Part shown: in pieces, positions 49,748 to 59,164 of the stretch
How positions within the stretch are numbered: the stretch's first letter is position 1
Layout of the letters: every line of letters starts with the position of its first letter
DNA from: Sphingomonas cannabina
GTDB lineage: Bacteria; Pseudomonadota; Alphaproteobacteria; Sphingomonadales; Sphingomonadaceae
NCBI RefSeq assembly: GCF_021391395.1
Contig: NZ_CP090059.1
Span: 682,001-746,000 of the forward strand
Direction: 5' to 3'
Length of the DNA stretch: 64,000 nucleotides
Translations under genes and position numbers: made by a program
Notes under the pieces: model-generated
What the model saw: only the letters and a program-made list of their open reading frames with translations
What the model was told of the DNA's origin: nothing
Databases searched by the model: none

Positions 49748-51295
49748 TCAGTCGAGGTGCCGGAGATCGCGGCCGCGTGTCTCCCGGCCGAACACCGCGA
49801 CCAGCGCCAGCGCCAGCGCCGTCGGCGCCATCAGCGCAAGCGCGGCGAGGCCGAGCGCCGGCTTCAGCGCCAGGATGCCGAGCAGCTGCGCGAGGAGGCC
49901 GCCCGCCTTGCTGCACGCCGCCACCCAGCCGGTGGCGCGGCCGCGCACGCGGAACGGAAAGCTCTCCGCCGCATAGGGCAGGATGATGGCGATGATGCCG
50001 TTGCTGCCGACGATCAGCAGCGCCACCGGCCACACCGGGCTCATCCCGCCGCCGGTCTCCAGCCACAGCACGCCGGCGAGCCCGGCCAGCGTCACCGCGA
50101 TCATCGCGACCAGCGAATATTTGGTGCTCCACCGGCTGTAGAGCAGCGCGGCGAGGAACACGGTGGGGAAGGCGATCAGCGCCGATTCGGCGAGCAGCCG
50201 GCTCGATACCGCGGTGCTGTAGCCCTTAGCGACGAGATCGGCCGGCAGCCACAGGAGCAGCCCGAAGTTGATGAAACCCCAGGCCAGCGCAGTGAGGCTG
50301 AGCGCGGCGAGCTTGCCGACCAGCGCGCCGCCGGTGAGGCGATGGCTGACCGCCGGCGCCGAGGCGGCCGGCGCGACCCGGCGTGCCGAGGATCCGAAGC
50401 GCCGCATCACCTGCTCCGCTTCCCCCGTGCGGCCGCGCGCGATCAGGAAGCGCGCGCTCTCCGGAATGAACGCGCCGAGCAGGACCAGCGCCAGCCCGGT
50501 CGGCAGGTTGAGCAGCCACAGGATGCGCCAGCCGAACACCGGTTGGAACAGCGCCGACGAGCCGCTCGCCGCGAAATAGCCGCCGACCGCGCCCAAGCCG
50601 CCGACCAGCACCAGGCTCCAGCCGCGATGGCGGCTCGGCATCATCTCGGCGAGCAGGGCATAGGTGACCGGCAGCATCCCTCCCGCCGCCGCGCCCATCA
50701 TGAAGCACATGCCGACGTTCCAGGCGAGGCTCGGCATCGCCCCGCAGATCGAGGTGCCGACGAACATCACCGCGGACAGCAGGATCGACGCCTTGCGGCC
50801 GTAGATATCGGCGATGATCCCCCAGACCACCGATCCGGTGACGGTGCCCGCCAGCGCGGCGAACGGCACCAGCGAGACCGTCGCGGTCGACGCATGATAT
50901 TCATGCGTCATGCCGTTGAGCGTGAAGCCGAGGCTCGCCGGCTTCATCGTGTCGATGATCAGCGCCAGCACCAGCACCGCCATCAGCCCCCAGTGCGCGG
51001 GGCCGAGCGCCGCATCCTCGGGCGCGACGATCTCCACGCCGGCGGCGGCGGCGCGCTGGCGGGCGACGTTGGTCGGCACCAGCCCATAGGCGGCGAGCGC
51101 GACGCCGCCGACGATCAGCCCCATGCCGAAGATCATCCCCGGATCCATCGGCATCCCGGCCATGTGATAGCCCATGCTCCGGCTGGCAAGGAACATGGGC
51201 AGATGCAGCAGCACCCCGGCCGTCACCGCGGCGCAGCCGATGATGAAGGCCCAGAGGCCGGTACGTTCGGAAAGGACCGTCGCGCGCGTTGCCAT
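49748..51295 (-). CDS. MFS transporter
   Basis: A 515-residue membrane protein with about 12 helices. The cytoplasmic loop WGIIADIYGRKASILLSAVMFVG carries the MFS motif (D-x-x-G-R-K/R), and a second, ESARFLIARGRTGEAEQVMRRFG, marks the sugar/metabolite-H+ symporter type after TM6. The first two helices are followed by an unusual inserted loop (RQRAAAAGVEIVAPEDAALG, about residues 79-98). It reads in the same direction as the dehydrogenase gene upstream, 17 bp away, so it may carry a sugar acid used by that pathway. Confidence 0.88.
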   Translation of the reverse strand: MATRATVLSERTGLWAFIIGCAAVTAGVLLHLPMFLASRSMGYHMAGMPMDPGMIFGMGLIVGGVALAAYGLVPTNVARQRAAAAGVEIVAPEDAALGPAHWGLMAVLVLALIIDTMKPASLGFTLNGMTHEYHASTATVSLVPFAALAGTVTGSVVWGIIADIYGRKASILLSAVMFVGTSICGAMPSLAWNVGMCFMMGAAAGGMLPVTYALLAEMMPSRHRGWSLVLVGGLGAVGGYFAASGSSALFQPVFGWRILWLLNLPTGLALVLLGAFIPESARFLIARGRTGEAEQVMRRFGSSARRVAPAASAPAVSHRLTGGALVGKLAALSLTALAWGFINFGLLLWLPADLVAKGYSTAVSSRLLAESALIAFPTVFLAALLYSRWSTKYSLVAMIAVTLAGLAGVLWLETGGGMSPVWPVALLIVGSNGIIAIILPYAAESFPFRVRGRATGWVAACSKAGGLLAQLLGILALKPALGLAALALMAPTALALALVAVFGRETRGRDLRHLD

Positions 51296-51312
51296 GCGCG
51301 CGATCTATGCCC

Positions 51313-52881
51313 TTATTCCGGGTCGCCGTCGATGATGCGCGGCAGGCCGAGCGGATTGGCCTGTTGGACCGGTGCCGGCAGCAGCACGTCGGGGATGTCC
51401 TGGTAGCAGACCGGCCGCAGGAAGCGCTCGATCGCCGCGGTGCCGACCGAGGTCGAACGCGGGTCCGACGTCGCCGGGAACGGCCCGCCATGAACCATCG
51501 CATAGGAGACCTCGACGCCGGTTGGCCAGCCATTGGCGAGGATGCGGCCGGCCTTGCGCTCGAGCAGCGGGATCAGCGGCCGGGCGAGCTCGGCGTCGGC
51601 GTCGTCGAGATGGAGCGTCGCGGTCAGCTGGCCCTCCATCGCCGTCAGCACCTGGGCGACCTCGTCGAGATTGTCGGCACGCACGATGATCGAGGCGGCG
51701 CCGAACACCTCGTGCGCCAGCTCCGGATTGGCGATGAAGTTGGCGGCGGTGGTGGCGAACAGCGCCGCGCGGCCGCGGTTGCAGCCGGTGCCCTCGGCCC
51801 CGCGCGCCAGCGTCTCGACCGCGCCATGGCCGGCGATCTCGGTGACGCCGCGGTCGTAATTGGCGTGGATGCCGCTGGTCAGCATCACCTGCGGCTGCGC
51901 CTCCGCCAGTGCGTCGGCGGCGGTGGCGGCGAAGCGGTCGAGGTCGGGCCCGGCGAGCGCCAGCACGATACCCGGGTTGGTGCAGAACTGCCCCGATCCC
52001 AGCGTCAGCGACCCGACATAGGCCTTGCCCAGCGCCTCCGCGCGCGCGGCGAGCGCGGCGGGGAACAGCAGCACCGGATTGACGCTCGACATCTCGGCAT
52101 AGACCGGGATCGGCTCGGGCCGATTGTTGGCGATGTTGACGAGGGCAAGCCCCCCGCCACGCGAGCCGGTGAAGCCGACCGCCTTGATCCGGGGATCGGC
52201 GACCAGCGCGGCGCCGAGCTCGTTCGCGGGGCCCTGCACCAACGAGAACACGCCCTCCGGCAATCCGCTCGCGGCGACGGCATCGCGGATCGCCTGCCCG
52301 ACCAGCGCCGAGGTGCCGGGATGCGCCGGATGCCCCTTCACCACCACCGGACAGCCGGCGGCGAGCGCCGAGGCGGTGTCGCCGCCGGCGACGGAGAAGG
52401 CGAGCGGGAAGTTCGACGCCCCGAACACCGCGACCGGGCCGACGCCGATGCGGCGCTGGCGCAGGTCCGCGCGCGGCAGCGGCTGGCGCTCCGGCAGCGC
52501 GGAATCGATGGTGACGCCGGCCCAGCGCCCCTGGCGGAGCACCCGCGCGAACAGACGGAGCTGTCCGGCGGTGCGGCCGCGCTCGCCCTCGAGGCGCGGG
52601 CGGGGGAGGCCGCTTTCCTGCATCGCGCGGACGATCAGCTCGTCGCCGATCGCTTCGATATTCGCGGCGATCGCTTCGAGGAACGCGGCGCGCGCCTCGG
52701 GCGTGGTCTCGCGATAGGTGTCGAAAGCCTCGTCGGCGAGCCGGCACGCCTCGGCGACATGATCGACGGTGGCGACCGAGAAGGGCGGATCGAGCGCTTC
52801 ATTGGTGGCGGGATCGAAGCCGGTGAAGGTCTCGTCCGTCGTGACCGCGCGTGCGCCGATCAGGAAGCTGCCGTCCATCAT
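51313..52881 (-). CDS. 2-ketoglutarate-semialdehyde dehydrogenase (NADP-type ALDH)
   Basis: A 522-residue aldehyde dehydrogenase. Features: [46 protein letters not shown] (cofactor site), [12 protein letters not shown] (catalytic Glu region), SGQFCTNPG (catalytic Cys) and a C-terminal [14 protein letters not shown]. The [16 protein letters not shown] and EMSSVNP patterns mark the KGSADH group of oxidative pentose and hexarate breakdown: 2,5-dioxovalerate to 2-oxoglutarate. It adjoins an MFS transporter but no dehydratase, so the substrate pathway (arabinose, xylose, glucarate or galactarate) is open. ATG 52878 is an alternative start. Confidence 0.88.
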   Translation of the reverse strand: MMDGSFLIGARAVTTDETFTGFDPATNEALDPPFSVATVDHVAEACRLADEAFDTYRETTPEARAAFLEAIAANIEAIGDELIVRAMQESGLPRPRLEGERGRTAGQLRLFARVLRQGRWAGVTIDSALPERQPLPRADLRQRRIGVGPVAVFGASNFPLAFSVAGGDTASALAAGCPVVVKGHPAHPGTSALVGQAIRDAVAASGLPEGVFSLVQGPANELGAALVADPRIKAVGFTGSRGGGLALVNIANNRPEPIPVYAEMSSVNPVLLFPAALAARAEALGKAYVGSLTLGSGQFCTNPGIVLALAGPDLDRFAATAADALAEAQPQVMLTSGIHANYDRGVTEIAGHGAVETLARGAEGTGCNRGRAALFATTAANFIANPELAHEVFGAASIIVRADNLDEVAQVLTAMEGQLTATLHLDDADAELARPLIPLLERKAGRILANGWPTGVEVSYAMVHGGPFPATSDPRSTSVGTAAIERFLRPVCYQDIPDVLLPAPVQQANPLGLPRIIDGDPE

Positions 52882-52959
52882 GAACTCCTCGGGTATTGGA
52901 TGTGCCCGGCGCAGATAGCGATACCAACGGCTGAGGTCATCGCCCCTGATGCGGAAAAT

Positions 52960-54489
52960 TTATCGCTCCAGCCCAATTTTGCCTTCCAGCCACGCCGCCG
53001 CATCGTCGGGGGAGCGTTTGTCTGTGTCGCGATCGACCATATAGTTGGCCTCGCGCATCGCCTCGACCGGCACGCGGTCGACGAGCGGGCGGAGCGCGGC
53101 GAGGAACGCCTCATCCCGCGCGCGCCGCGGCGATACCAGCATGATCGCGTCGTATCCCGGGATCGCACCCTTCGGGTCCGTCAGCACGACGAGCTTGTCG
53201 GCGGCGATACGGCCGTCAGAGGAGAAGGCGGGGATGACGTCGGCCGCGCCGCTCTCCAGCGCGCGGTACATGAAGGTCGGCTGATAAGGCCGCGCCGATC
53301 GGAAGCGCAGGCCATAGGAGTCGCGCACCGCCCGCCATTCGGGCCGTTCGAGGAACTCGATGTCGGTAGCGAGATCGAGCCGCGGCGCGACCGGCGCGAG
53401 GTCGGCGATGCTGCGGATGCCGCGCCGTGCGGCGTCATCGCCGCGCATCGCGAAGGCATAGGCGTTCTCGAAACCGAGCGTCCCTGCCAGCCCCACGCCA
53501 TGCGTCTTCATCGCCCAGTCGCGCACGCCGGCGACGATCGCCGCGCGCGGCGGCACGTCGCTGCGCTTCATCTCGTTGGTCCAGATCGTGCCCGAATAGT
53601 CGACATAGACGTCGACATCGCCCGCCGCGGTCGCGGCAAAGGCGACTACCGATCCCAGTCCCTCGCGATATTCGACGCGATAGCCGGCCTCCTCCAGCTG
53701 GTGTCCGATCAGGCGGGCGAGGATATATTGCTCCGAGAACCCCTTGGCACCGACCACGACCGTGCCGCGCTTGCCGGCGAAGCGCGGGGCCAGCGCCACC
53801 GCCAGCCCCAGCGCGAGCACCGCCAGCGCGCCGATCCACATCCAGCGCCGCCGCGTCGCGATGCCGCGCTCGGCGAGCCCGAGCAGGGCGTCGACGCCTA
53901 GCGCCAGCCCCGCGGCGGCGGCGCAGCCGGCCAGCACCAGCGCCCAGTTCTGGGTCTGCAGCCCGGCGAAGATCAGGTCGCCGAGGCTTGGCTGGCCGAC
54001 GGTGGTGGAGAGCGTCGCCGCGCCGATCGTCCACACGGCCGCGGTGCGGATGCCCGCCATCAGCACCGGCGCGACAAGCGGCGCCTCGACCAGACGGAGC
54101 TTCTGCCAGCGCGTCATACCGACGCCGTCGGCTGCCTCCAGCACCGCCGGATCGAGGTTGGCGAGCCCGGTCACCCCATTCCTCAGGATCGGCAGCAACG
54201 CATAGAGCGCGAGCGCCAGCAGCGACGGCAGGAAACCGAGCGCCGGCACGCCGCCGCCGACCAGCGCCGACACCCAGAGCAGAATCGGATAGAACAGCGC
54301 GAGCAGCGCCAGCGATGGGATCGTCTGGACGAGGCTCGCGAGGCCGAGCGACACCCGCGCCACCAGCGGACTGCGCGCCGACGCCACGGTCAGCGGGATC
54401 GCCAGCACCAGCCCGAGCAGCAGCGCGGCGGCGGCGAGCAGCACATGGCTGCCGAGCAGGTCGGGGACGCGCGCCCAGGCGCCGCTCAT
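52960..54489 (-). CDS. Osmoprotectant ABC transporter permease fused to its binding protein
   Basis: A 509-residue fusion. Residues 1-215 are a permease with about five helices and the EAA-like loop (ADGVGMTRWQKLRLVEAPLVAPVLMAGIRTAAVW). After another helix (WIGALAVLALGLAVALAP) the rest is a periplasmic betaine/choline-binding domain of OpuAC type (VVVGAKGFSEQYILARLIGHQLEEAG, DVDVYVDYSGTIWTNEM, YDAIMLVSPRRA). It imports glycine betaine, choline or similar compounds. The start overlaps the ATPase stop (ATGA), so the ATPase is translated first. The binding domain is tethered, so no separate binding protein is needed. Confidence 0.92.
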   Translation of the reverse strand: MSGAWARVPDLLGSHVLLAAAALLLGLVLAIPLTVASARSPLVARVSLGLASLVQTIPSLALLALFYPILLWVSALVGGGVPALGFLPSLLALALYALLPILRNGVTGLANLDPAVLEAADGVGMTRWQKLRLVEAPLVAPVLMAGIRTAAVWTIGAATLSTTVGQPSLGDLIFAGLQTQNWALVLAGCAAAAGLALGVDALLGLAERGIATRRRWMWIGALAVLALGLAVALAPRFAGKRGTVVVGAKGFSEQYILARLIGHQLEEAGYRVEYREGLGSVVAFAATAAGDVDVYVDYSGTIWTNEMKRSDVPPRAAIVAGVRDWAMKTHGVGLAGTLGFENAYAFAMRGDDAARRGIRSIADLAPVAPRLDLATDIEFLERPEWRAVRDSYGLRFRSARPYQPTFMYRALESGAADVIPAFSSDGRIAADKLVVLTDPKGAIPGYDAIMLVSPRRARDEAFLAALRPLVDRVPVEAMREANYMVDRDTDKRSPDDAAAWLEGKIGLER

Positions 54490-55271
54490 GTGCCTGCTTC
54501 CAATGCGGCGAGCCGATGCGCCTGCTCGCGCGGCACCGCCACCAGTGCGGCTGCCTCCGGTCCCCCGGCGCCGGCGAGCAGCGCGGCAGGCGTCTCGTCG
54601 GCGACGATCCGGCCCCGCGCCATCACCAGCACTCGATCTGCGGTGAGCAGCGCCTCGGCCATGTCGTGCGTCACCATCAGCGTGGTCAGCCCCAGCCGCT
54701 CGTGCAGCGCGCGGATCGAGCGGCCGAGCGCGTCGCGCGTCACCGGATCGAGCGCGCCGAACGGCTCGTCCATCAGCATCAGGCGCGGCTCCGTCGCCAG
54801 CGCCCGCGCGACGCCCACCCGCTGCCGCTGCCCGCCGGACAGCGCGTCCGGCGTCCGCTTGGCGAGATCAGGGGATAGCTCGACCAGCTCCAGAAGCTCG
54901 CCGACCCGCCCGTTCACCTTGCGCCCGGCGAGTCTGAGACCGATCGCGATATTCTCTCCCACCGTCATGTGCGGGAACAGGCCGACGTTCTGGAAGACAT
55001 AACCGATCCGGCGCCGCAGCAGGTGCGGCGGCTCGTCGGTTGCGTCGACGCCATCGATCGTCACCCGCCCACTGGTCGGCTCGACCAGTCGGTTGATCGT
55101 CTTGAGCAGCGTCGACTTGCCCGAGCCCGACTGGCCGACCAGCGCGACGAAGCTGCCCCCGCCGATCTCCAGGGTGACCTCGTCGACCGCCCGCACGTCG
55201 CCCGGATAGGTTACCGCGAGGCGATCGAAGCCGATGCTCGGGCCGGGGCTGGAGGCTGGCATGTCCGCCAT
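54486..55271 (-). CDS. Osmoprotectant ABC transporter ATPase
   Basis: A 261-residue ATPase of the OpuBA/ProV type: Walker A GQSGSGKST, Q-loop FQNVGLFPHMTVGENIAIGLRL, signature LSGGQRQRVGVARAL, Walker B LMLMDEPFGALDP and H-loop VTHDMAEAL. There is no C-terminal CBS pair, as in the shorter OpuBA/YehX forms. Start ATG 55271 (MADMPASS) lacks a clear ribosome site; ATG 55262 is an alternative. It is divergent from the SDR gene, with 39 bp between, and energises the fused permease. Confidence 0.9.
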   Translation of the reverse strand: MADMPASSPGPSIGFDRLAVTYPGDVRAVDEVTLEIGGGSFVALVGQSGSGKSTLLKTINRLVEPTSGRVTIDGVDATDEPPHLLRRRIGYVFQNVGLFPHMTVGENIAIGLRLAGRKVNGRVGELLELVELSPDLAKRTPDALSGGQRQRVGVARALATEPRLMLMDEPFGALDPVTRDALGRSIRALHERLGLTTLMVTHDMAEALLTADRVLVMARGRIVADETPAALLAGAGGPEAAALVAVPREQAHRLAALEAGT

Positions 55272-55310
55272 TTCTGCGCGACGGTGACGACAAAGGAAAG
55301 GGGAGGGGCC

Positions 55311-56102
55311 ATGCAGAAGGCGATCTTCATCACCGGCGGCGGATCGGGCATCGGCCGCGCGATCGCGGTGCGCTTCGCGCGCGAAGGCTGGCGGATCGGA
55401 CTCGCCGACGTGAACGAAAGCGGGTTGGCGGCGACTGCGGCGCTGCTCCCGGACGGCGCCGACACCTATGTCATGGACGTGCGCGACCGCGATGCCTGGC
55501 GCGCGAGCCTCGCCGATTTCACGGCCAAAAGCGGCGGAAGGCTCGACGTGCTCGCCAACAATGCGGGTATCGCGCTCGGCGGCCCTTTCGCCGAGGCCGA
55601 CTTCGCCGAGATCGACCGCACCGTCGCGATCAACTTCATGGGCGTGATCAACGGCGCGCGGATCGGTCATGCCTATCTGAAGGCAACGCCCGGCGCGTGC
55701 CTGCTCAATACCGCCTCGGCGTCGGCGATCTACGGCTCGGCGGGCCTCGCGACCTATTCGGCGACCAAGTTCGCCGTGCGCGCGCTGACCGAGGCGCTCG
55801 ACGGCGAATGGCATGCCGACGGCATCAAGGTGCGCGGGCTCGTGCCGGGTTTCATCGACACGCCGCTGCTCGACCCGGCGGCCGCCGGCTCCAATCGGTC
55901 GATCCGCGAGACGGTGGTCGCGGCCGGGCTCGAGCTCAGCACGCCGGATCAGGTCGCCGACGCCGCCTGGGATGCGGTACACGGCGATGCGGTGTTCGCC
56001 TATGTCGGCAAGACCGCGCATCGCCTCCGCTTCGCCGCGCGCTGGATGCCAGGGCGGCTCCGCAAGATGATGCGGCAGGGCGCGGTGGCGCAGACGGAAT
56101 AA
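55311..56102 (+). CDS. Short-chain dehydrogenase/reductase
   Basis: A 263-residue classical SDR: cofactor motif TGGGSGIGRAIA (residues 8-19), NNAGIALGG, catalytic Ser in NTASASAIYG and YSATK (Tyr and Lys). The Asp in GLADVNES after the second strand favours NAD(H). The C-terminal helix is basic (RWMPGRLRKMMRQG) and could touch membranes. Substrate unknown. GGGAGGGG precedes ATG 55311. It shares the 39-bp intergenic space with the divergent transporter ATPase, and converges with the dehydratase gene. Confidence 0.9.
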   Translation: MQKAIFITGGGSGIGRAIAVRFAREGWRIGLADVNESGLAATAALLPDGADTYVMDVRDRDAWRASLADFTAKSGGRLDVLANNAGIALGGPFAEADFAEIDRTVAINFMGVINGARIGHAYLKATPGACLLNTASASAIYGSAGLATYSATKFAVRALTEALDGEWHADGIKVRGLVPGFIDTPLLDPAAAGSNRSIRETVVAAGLELSTPDQVADAAWDAVHGDAVFAYVGKTAHRLRFAARWMPGRLRKMMRQGAVAQTE

Positions 56103-56111
56103 CCCCCCCGG

Positions 56112-56131
56112 GCTCCTGCCTTCGCAGGAGC
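56112..56131. terminator. Hairpin between SDR and dehydratase genes (dispersed repeat arm)
   Basis: GCTCCTGC (56112-56119) pairs with GCAGGAGC (56124-56131) around CTTC. With one more base on the left (56111), it is identical to the right arm of the repeat at 33253-33273. It separates two converging genes. Confidence 0.7.
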
Positions 56132-56140
56132 ACCGGGAAC

Positions 56141-56431
56141 TCAGTCGACGATCGCGTCGATCGCCGTCGCGAGATCGATGTCCCGCGCCGACAGTCCACC
56201 GGCATCGTGCGTCGTCAACAGGATATCCACACGATTGTACACATTGGCCCATTCGGGGTGATGATCCGCCTTCTCCGCCATCAGCGCGACCTGCGTCATG
56301 AAGGCGAAGGCCTCGGCGAAATCGTCGAAGGTGAAGCGGCGGCGGATCGCGTCGCGTCCGTCGTCGTAATCCCAGTCGGGCAGGCCATCGAGCGCCTCGG
56401 CGCGTTCGGCTTCGCTCAGCGGCTCGATCAT
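56141..56431 (-). CDS. phhB: Pterin-4a-carbinolamine dehydratase
   Basis: A 96-residue protein with the complete family motif [18 protein letters not shown]...[12 protein letters not shown] (two histidines after Asp, and a third His with Asp downstream). It dehydrates the pterin carbinolamine formed by aromatic amino acid hydroxylases. ATG 56431 is used because AGGAGAGG lies just before it; the frame extends to 56464. No hydroxylase gene is nearby. Confidence 0.9.
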   Translation of the reverse strand: MIEPLSEAERAEALDGLPDWDYDDGRDAIRRRFTFDDFAEAFAFMTQVALMAEKADHHPEWANVYNRVDILLTTHDAGGLSARDIDLATAIDAIVD

Positions 56432-56522
56432 AACCTCTCCTTGGAGCGTGCATTGGTTCGGCACCGGGCCGGTGCCGGTTCAGCGTAGCTGAAATCGACT
56501 CCGACGATTAAGAGCAGAGGCG

Positions 56523-56924
56523 ATGAGCCCGCAAGACCGCTTCGCGCCCGACGCCGCCGAGATCGAACGGCTTGCCCGCGCGAGCTTGGCGCGGATTCCG
56601 GCGCCATTCGCCGAGCATCTCGCCGACGTGGTGCTGATCGTCGAGGATTTCGCCGACGACGAGACCCTGGACGCGATGGGCATCGAGGACCCGTTCGAAC
56701 TCACCGGCCTCTACCACGGCCGCCCCATCGGCCAGAAATCGTCGTTCGATTCGGGCGCGATGCCCGACCGCATCCACCTCTACCGCCGCCCCATATTGGA
56801 GGAATGGATCGAGACCGGCGTCGGGCTCGAACGGCTGGTGCATCATATCGTCGTGCACGAGGTGGGACATCATTTCGGCCTGTCGGACGACGACATGCAT
56901 GGCCTAGAGGATTCGGCGGATTGA
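56523..56924 (+). CDS. Small zincin-like metallopeptidase family protein
   Basis: A 133-residue protein with HEVGHHFG near the C-terminus (HExxH zinc site), preceded by RPILEEWIETG...LVHHIVV. The N-terminal part (LADVVLIVEDFADDETLDAMGIEDPFELTGLYHG) matches the small DUF1025/zincin-like family. Proteolysis has not been shown for it; the fold suggests a minimal zinc peptidase. Its TGA overlaps the TTG start of ccmA, an association that may simply reflect operon packing. Confidence 0.88.
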   Translation: MSPQDRFAPDAAEIERLARASLARIPAPFAEHLADVVLIVEDFADDETLDAMGIEDPFELTGLYHGRPIGQKSSFDSGAMPDRIHLYRRPILEEWIETGVGLERLVHHIVVHEVGHHFGLSDDDMHGLEDSAD

Positions 56925-57505
56925 GCGCGGCGCTCGCGTTCGAGGGTGTGACCGGGGTTCGCAGCGGTCGAACCTTGTTCGACAGCCTGTCCTTTACGCT
57001 CCGTCCCGGCGACGCGGCGCTGGTCACCGGTCCTAACGGGGTCGGCAAGTCGAGCTTGATCCGGATCGCCGCCGGCCTGCTGACGCCCGCCGCAGGGCGG
57101 GTGACAGGGGACGGTGCGCGCGCGCTGATGGCGGAGACGGCGGCGTTCGACGGCGACCGCCCGCTTGCCGAGGCGCTGCGCTTCTGGGCTGTGCTTGACC
57201 TGTATGATGATCCACGCGGCCGGGTCAGCGACGCGCTCCACGATACCGGCCTCGCCGCACTCGCCGCCGTCCCGGTGCGGCTGTTGTCGACCGGCCAGCG
57301 TCGCCGCGCCGCTTTCGCCCGCGTGGTCGCCAGCCGCGCGCCGGTGTGGTTGCTCGACGAGCCGGCCAACGGGCTCGACCAGGTGTCGCTGGCGACGCTG
57401 GAACGGCTGATCGCACGCCATCGCAGTGAGGGCGGCATCGCGCTGGTGGCGACGCATCTTCCGGTCGACCTTCCCGGTGCGGCCACGATCGGGCTGACGC
57501 CATGA
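56921..57505 (+). CDS. ccmA: Heme exporter ATPase CcmA
   Basis: A 194-residue ATPase: Walker A GPNGVGKSS, signature LSTGQRRRAAFARV and Walker B VWLLDEPANGLD, with the short CcmA length. In cytochrome c maturation system I, CcmA-CcmB drive release of holo-CcmE. The start is taken as TTG 56921, overlapping the upstream stop (TTGA); no better in-frame ATG or GTG is available close by. ATGA links it to ccmB. The other ccm genes (C, D, E, F, G, H) are not in the window. Confidence 0.88.
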   Translation: MSAALAFEGVTGVRSGRTLFDSLSFTLRPGDAALVTGPNGVGKSSLIRIAAGLLTPAAGRVTGDGARALMAETAAFDGDRPLAEALRFWAVLDLYDDPRGRVSDALHDTGLAALAAVPVRLLSTGQRRRAAFARVVASRAPVWLLDEPANGLDQVSLATLERLIARHRSEGGIALVATHLPVDLPGAATIGLTP

Positions 57506-58137
57506 TCGCGATCATCGCCCGGGAGGTACGGCGTGGCTATGCCGGCGGCGGCACGACGCTGGTCGTGGTGTTCTTCCTGCTCGTGACCGTCCTGTTCCCC
57601 TTCGCAGTCGGTCCGGACGGCGCGCTGCTCGCGCGGATCGGCGGGGGAGTGATCTGGGCGGCCGCGCTGCTCGCCGCGCTGCTGCCGGTCGAGCGGCTGA
57701 TCGGCCCCGATCTTGAGCAAGGCGTATTCGACCAGTTCGCGGTGCGCGGGCTCTCGATGGCGGGCGTCGCCGCCGCCAAACTCGCCGGCCATTGGCTCGG
57801 TTTCGCGCCACCGCTGATGCTGGCGGCGGTGATCGCGGCCGGCCTGCTCGGGCTGCCGGGCGAGCTGCTGCTCAGGGTCGAGATCGGCCTGCTGATCGGC
57901 ACGCCAGGTCTTGCCGCGCTGGGTATCGCCACCGGCGCGCTGGTGGCGGGGCTGCGGGGCGCGGGCGCGCTGGCCGGGCTGGTGATGCTGCCGCTGGCGG
58001 TGCCGTTGCTGATCTTCGGTGCCGGCTCGCTCGAAGGCGGCACCGGCGCGCTCAAGCTGCTCGCAGCGGTGAGCCTGCTGCTGGTCGCCGGCGCTCCGCT
58101 CGTTGCGGGAGCAGCGATTCGGATGGGACGAAGCTGA
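57502..58137 (+). CDS. ccmB: Heme exporter permease CcmB
   Basis: A 211-residue membrane protein with six helices and the CcmB marks LVVVFFLLVTVLFPFAVGPD near the N-terminus, ERLIGPDLEQGVFDQFAVRG and KLAGHWLGFAPPLM. The length is typical. It works with CcmA and CcmC in c-type cytochrome maturation at the inner membrane. ATG 57502 overlaps the ccmA stop. A long inverted repeat follows 8 bp after its stop. Confidence 0.92.
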   Translation: MIAIIAREVRRGYAGGGTTLVVVFFLLVTVLFPFAVGPDGALLARIGGGVIWAAALLAALLPVERLIGPDLEQGVFDQFAVRGLSMAGVAAAKLAGHWLGFAPPLMLAAVIAAGLLGLPGELLLRVEIGLLIGTPGLAALGIATGALVAGLRGAGALAGLVMLPLAVPLLIFGAGSLEGGTGALKLLAAVSLLLVAGAPLVAGAAIRMGRS

Positions 58138-58145
58138 AGAGTTTT

Positions 58146-58286
58146 GTTCACGCAGAGGCGCAGAGAGCGCAGAGTCGGTGTGGCTTCGTCGGCGACAGCC
58201 GAAATCAACCGCCGGTCGATCGAGTTGAATAGACGCGCGCTGCCGCGCGCGAGACATCTCTGCGCTCTCTGCGGCTCTGCGTGAAC
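58146..58286. repeat. Long inverted repeat with 29-bp arms (MITE/REP-like)
   Basis: Arms 58146-58174 and 58258-58286 match at 28 of 29 positions (GTTCACGCAGAGGCGCAGAG...). They enclose 83 bp with an internal GCGCGC dyad. The element fills the gap between converging ccmB and methyltransferase genes. The CGCAGAG-type unit is found between genes in many proteobacteria. Confidence 0.75.
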
Positions 58287-58294
58287 AAGAACCT

Positions 58295-59164
58295 CTACCG
58301 CGACCACCGCGCAAAAATGGCCGTCGGCAACACCAACCCGCGCGCTTCCTCGCGTACGCCGAGTTCGCCCGCCTCGATCGTCCCACCCAAGTCACCGAGC
58401 TCCTGCCTCAGCAGCTCCCCGATCGCGAGCGCCGACATGCGCACGGCATAGACGGTGAGGAACAGAAAGCGCGACCTATCGTCGAGCAACCGCCGGCAAT
58501 CCGCGATCAACCCCGGCAGCCCTTCCTCCAAGCGCCAAGTCTCGCCGGTCGGACCGCGGCCGAACTTGGGCGGATCGAGCAGGATGCCGTCATAGCGCCG
58601 CCCCCGCCGCACCTCGCGCGCGGTGAACTTGCTCGCATCCTCGACCAGCCAACGGATCGGACGGTTGGCCATGCCCGACAGCTCGGCATTGGCGCGCGCC
58701 TGCTCGACCGATTTCTTCGAGGCATCGACATGCACCATCCGCGCCCCGGCGGCCGACAAGGCCAGCGTGCCGACGCCGGTGTAGCCGAACAGGTTGAGGC
58801 ACTCGGGGTCCCCGGCGCCGTCCAGCCGCTCGCGCATCCAGCTCCACACCGGCGCCATGTCCGGGAAGAAGCCGAGGTGGCGGAACGGCGTGGTCTGGGC
58901 GGTGAAGCGGGCCTCCTGCCACCGGAGCGGCCAGCCTTCGTGCGGCACCGGCTTGTCGAACCGCCAGCGCCCGCCGCCTTCTTCGTCGGAACCGGGGACG
59001 AACTCGCCATGCGCGTCCCAGTCGGCGGATGCGGGTGCCCACATCGCCTGCGGCTCGGGGCGGATGAAACGATAGGGTCCGTAGCGTTCGAGCTTGCGGC
59101 CGTGGCCCGAGTCGACGAGGCCGTAGTCGGCCCAGGGTTCGCCGATAAGCGTGAGGAGGCTCAC
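58295..59164 (-). CDS. Class I SAM-dependent methyltransferase (RlmI/RlmL-like)
   Basis: A 289-residue methyltransferase: FTAQTTPFRHLGFFPDMAPVWSWM, SAM motif LNLFGYTGVGTLALSAAGA, acidic loop HVDASKKSVEQARANAELSG and catalytic LLDPPKFGRGP (DPPK). These match the group of rRNA cytosine methyltransferases related to RlmI and RlmL, without their PUA or THUMP domain. It probably methylates 23S rRNA, but this is by family only. The GTG start at 59164 overlaps the thrC stop (GTGA). Last gene of the minus-strand operon. Confidence 0.85.
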   Translation of the reverse strand: MSLLTLIGEPWADYGLVDSGHGRKLERYGPYRFIRPEPQAMWAPASADWDAHGEFVPGSDEEGGGRWRFDKPVPHEGWPLRWQEARFTAQTTPFRHLGFFPDMAPVWSWMRERLDGAGDPECLNLFGYTGVGTLALSAAGARMVHVDASKKSVEQARANAELSGMANRPIRWLVEDASKFTAREVRRGRRYDGILLDPPKFGRGPTGETWRLEEGLPGLIADCRRLLDDRSRFLFLTVYAVRMSALAIGELLRQELGDLGGTIEAGELGVREEARGLVLPTAIFARWSR

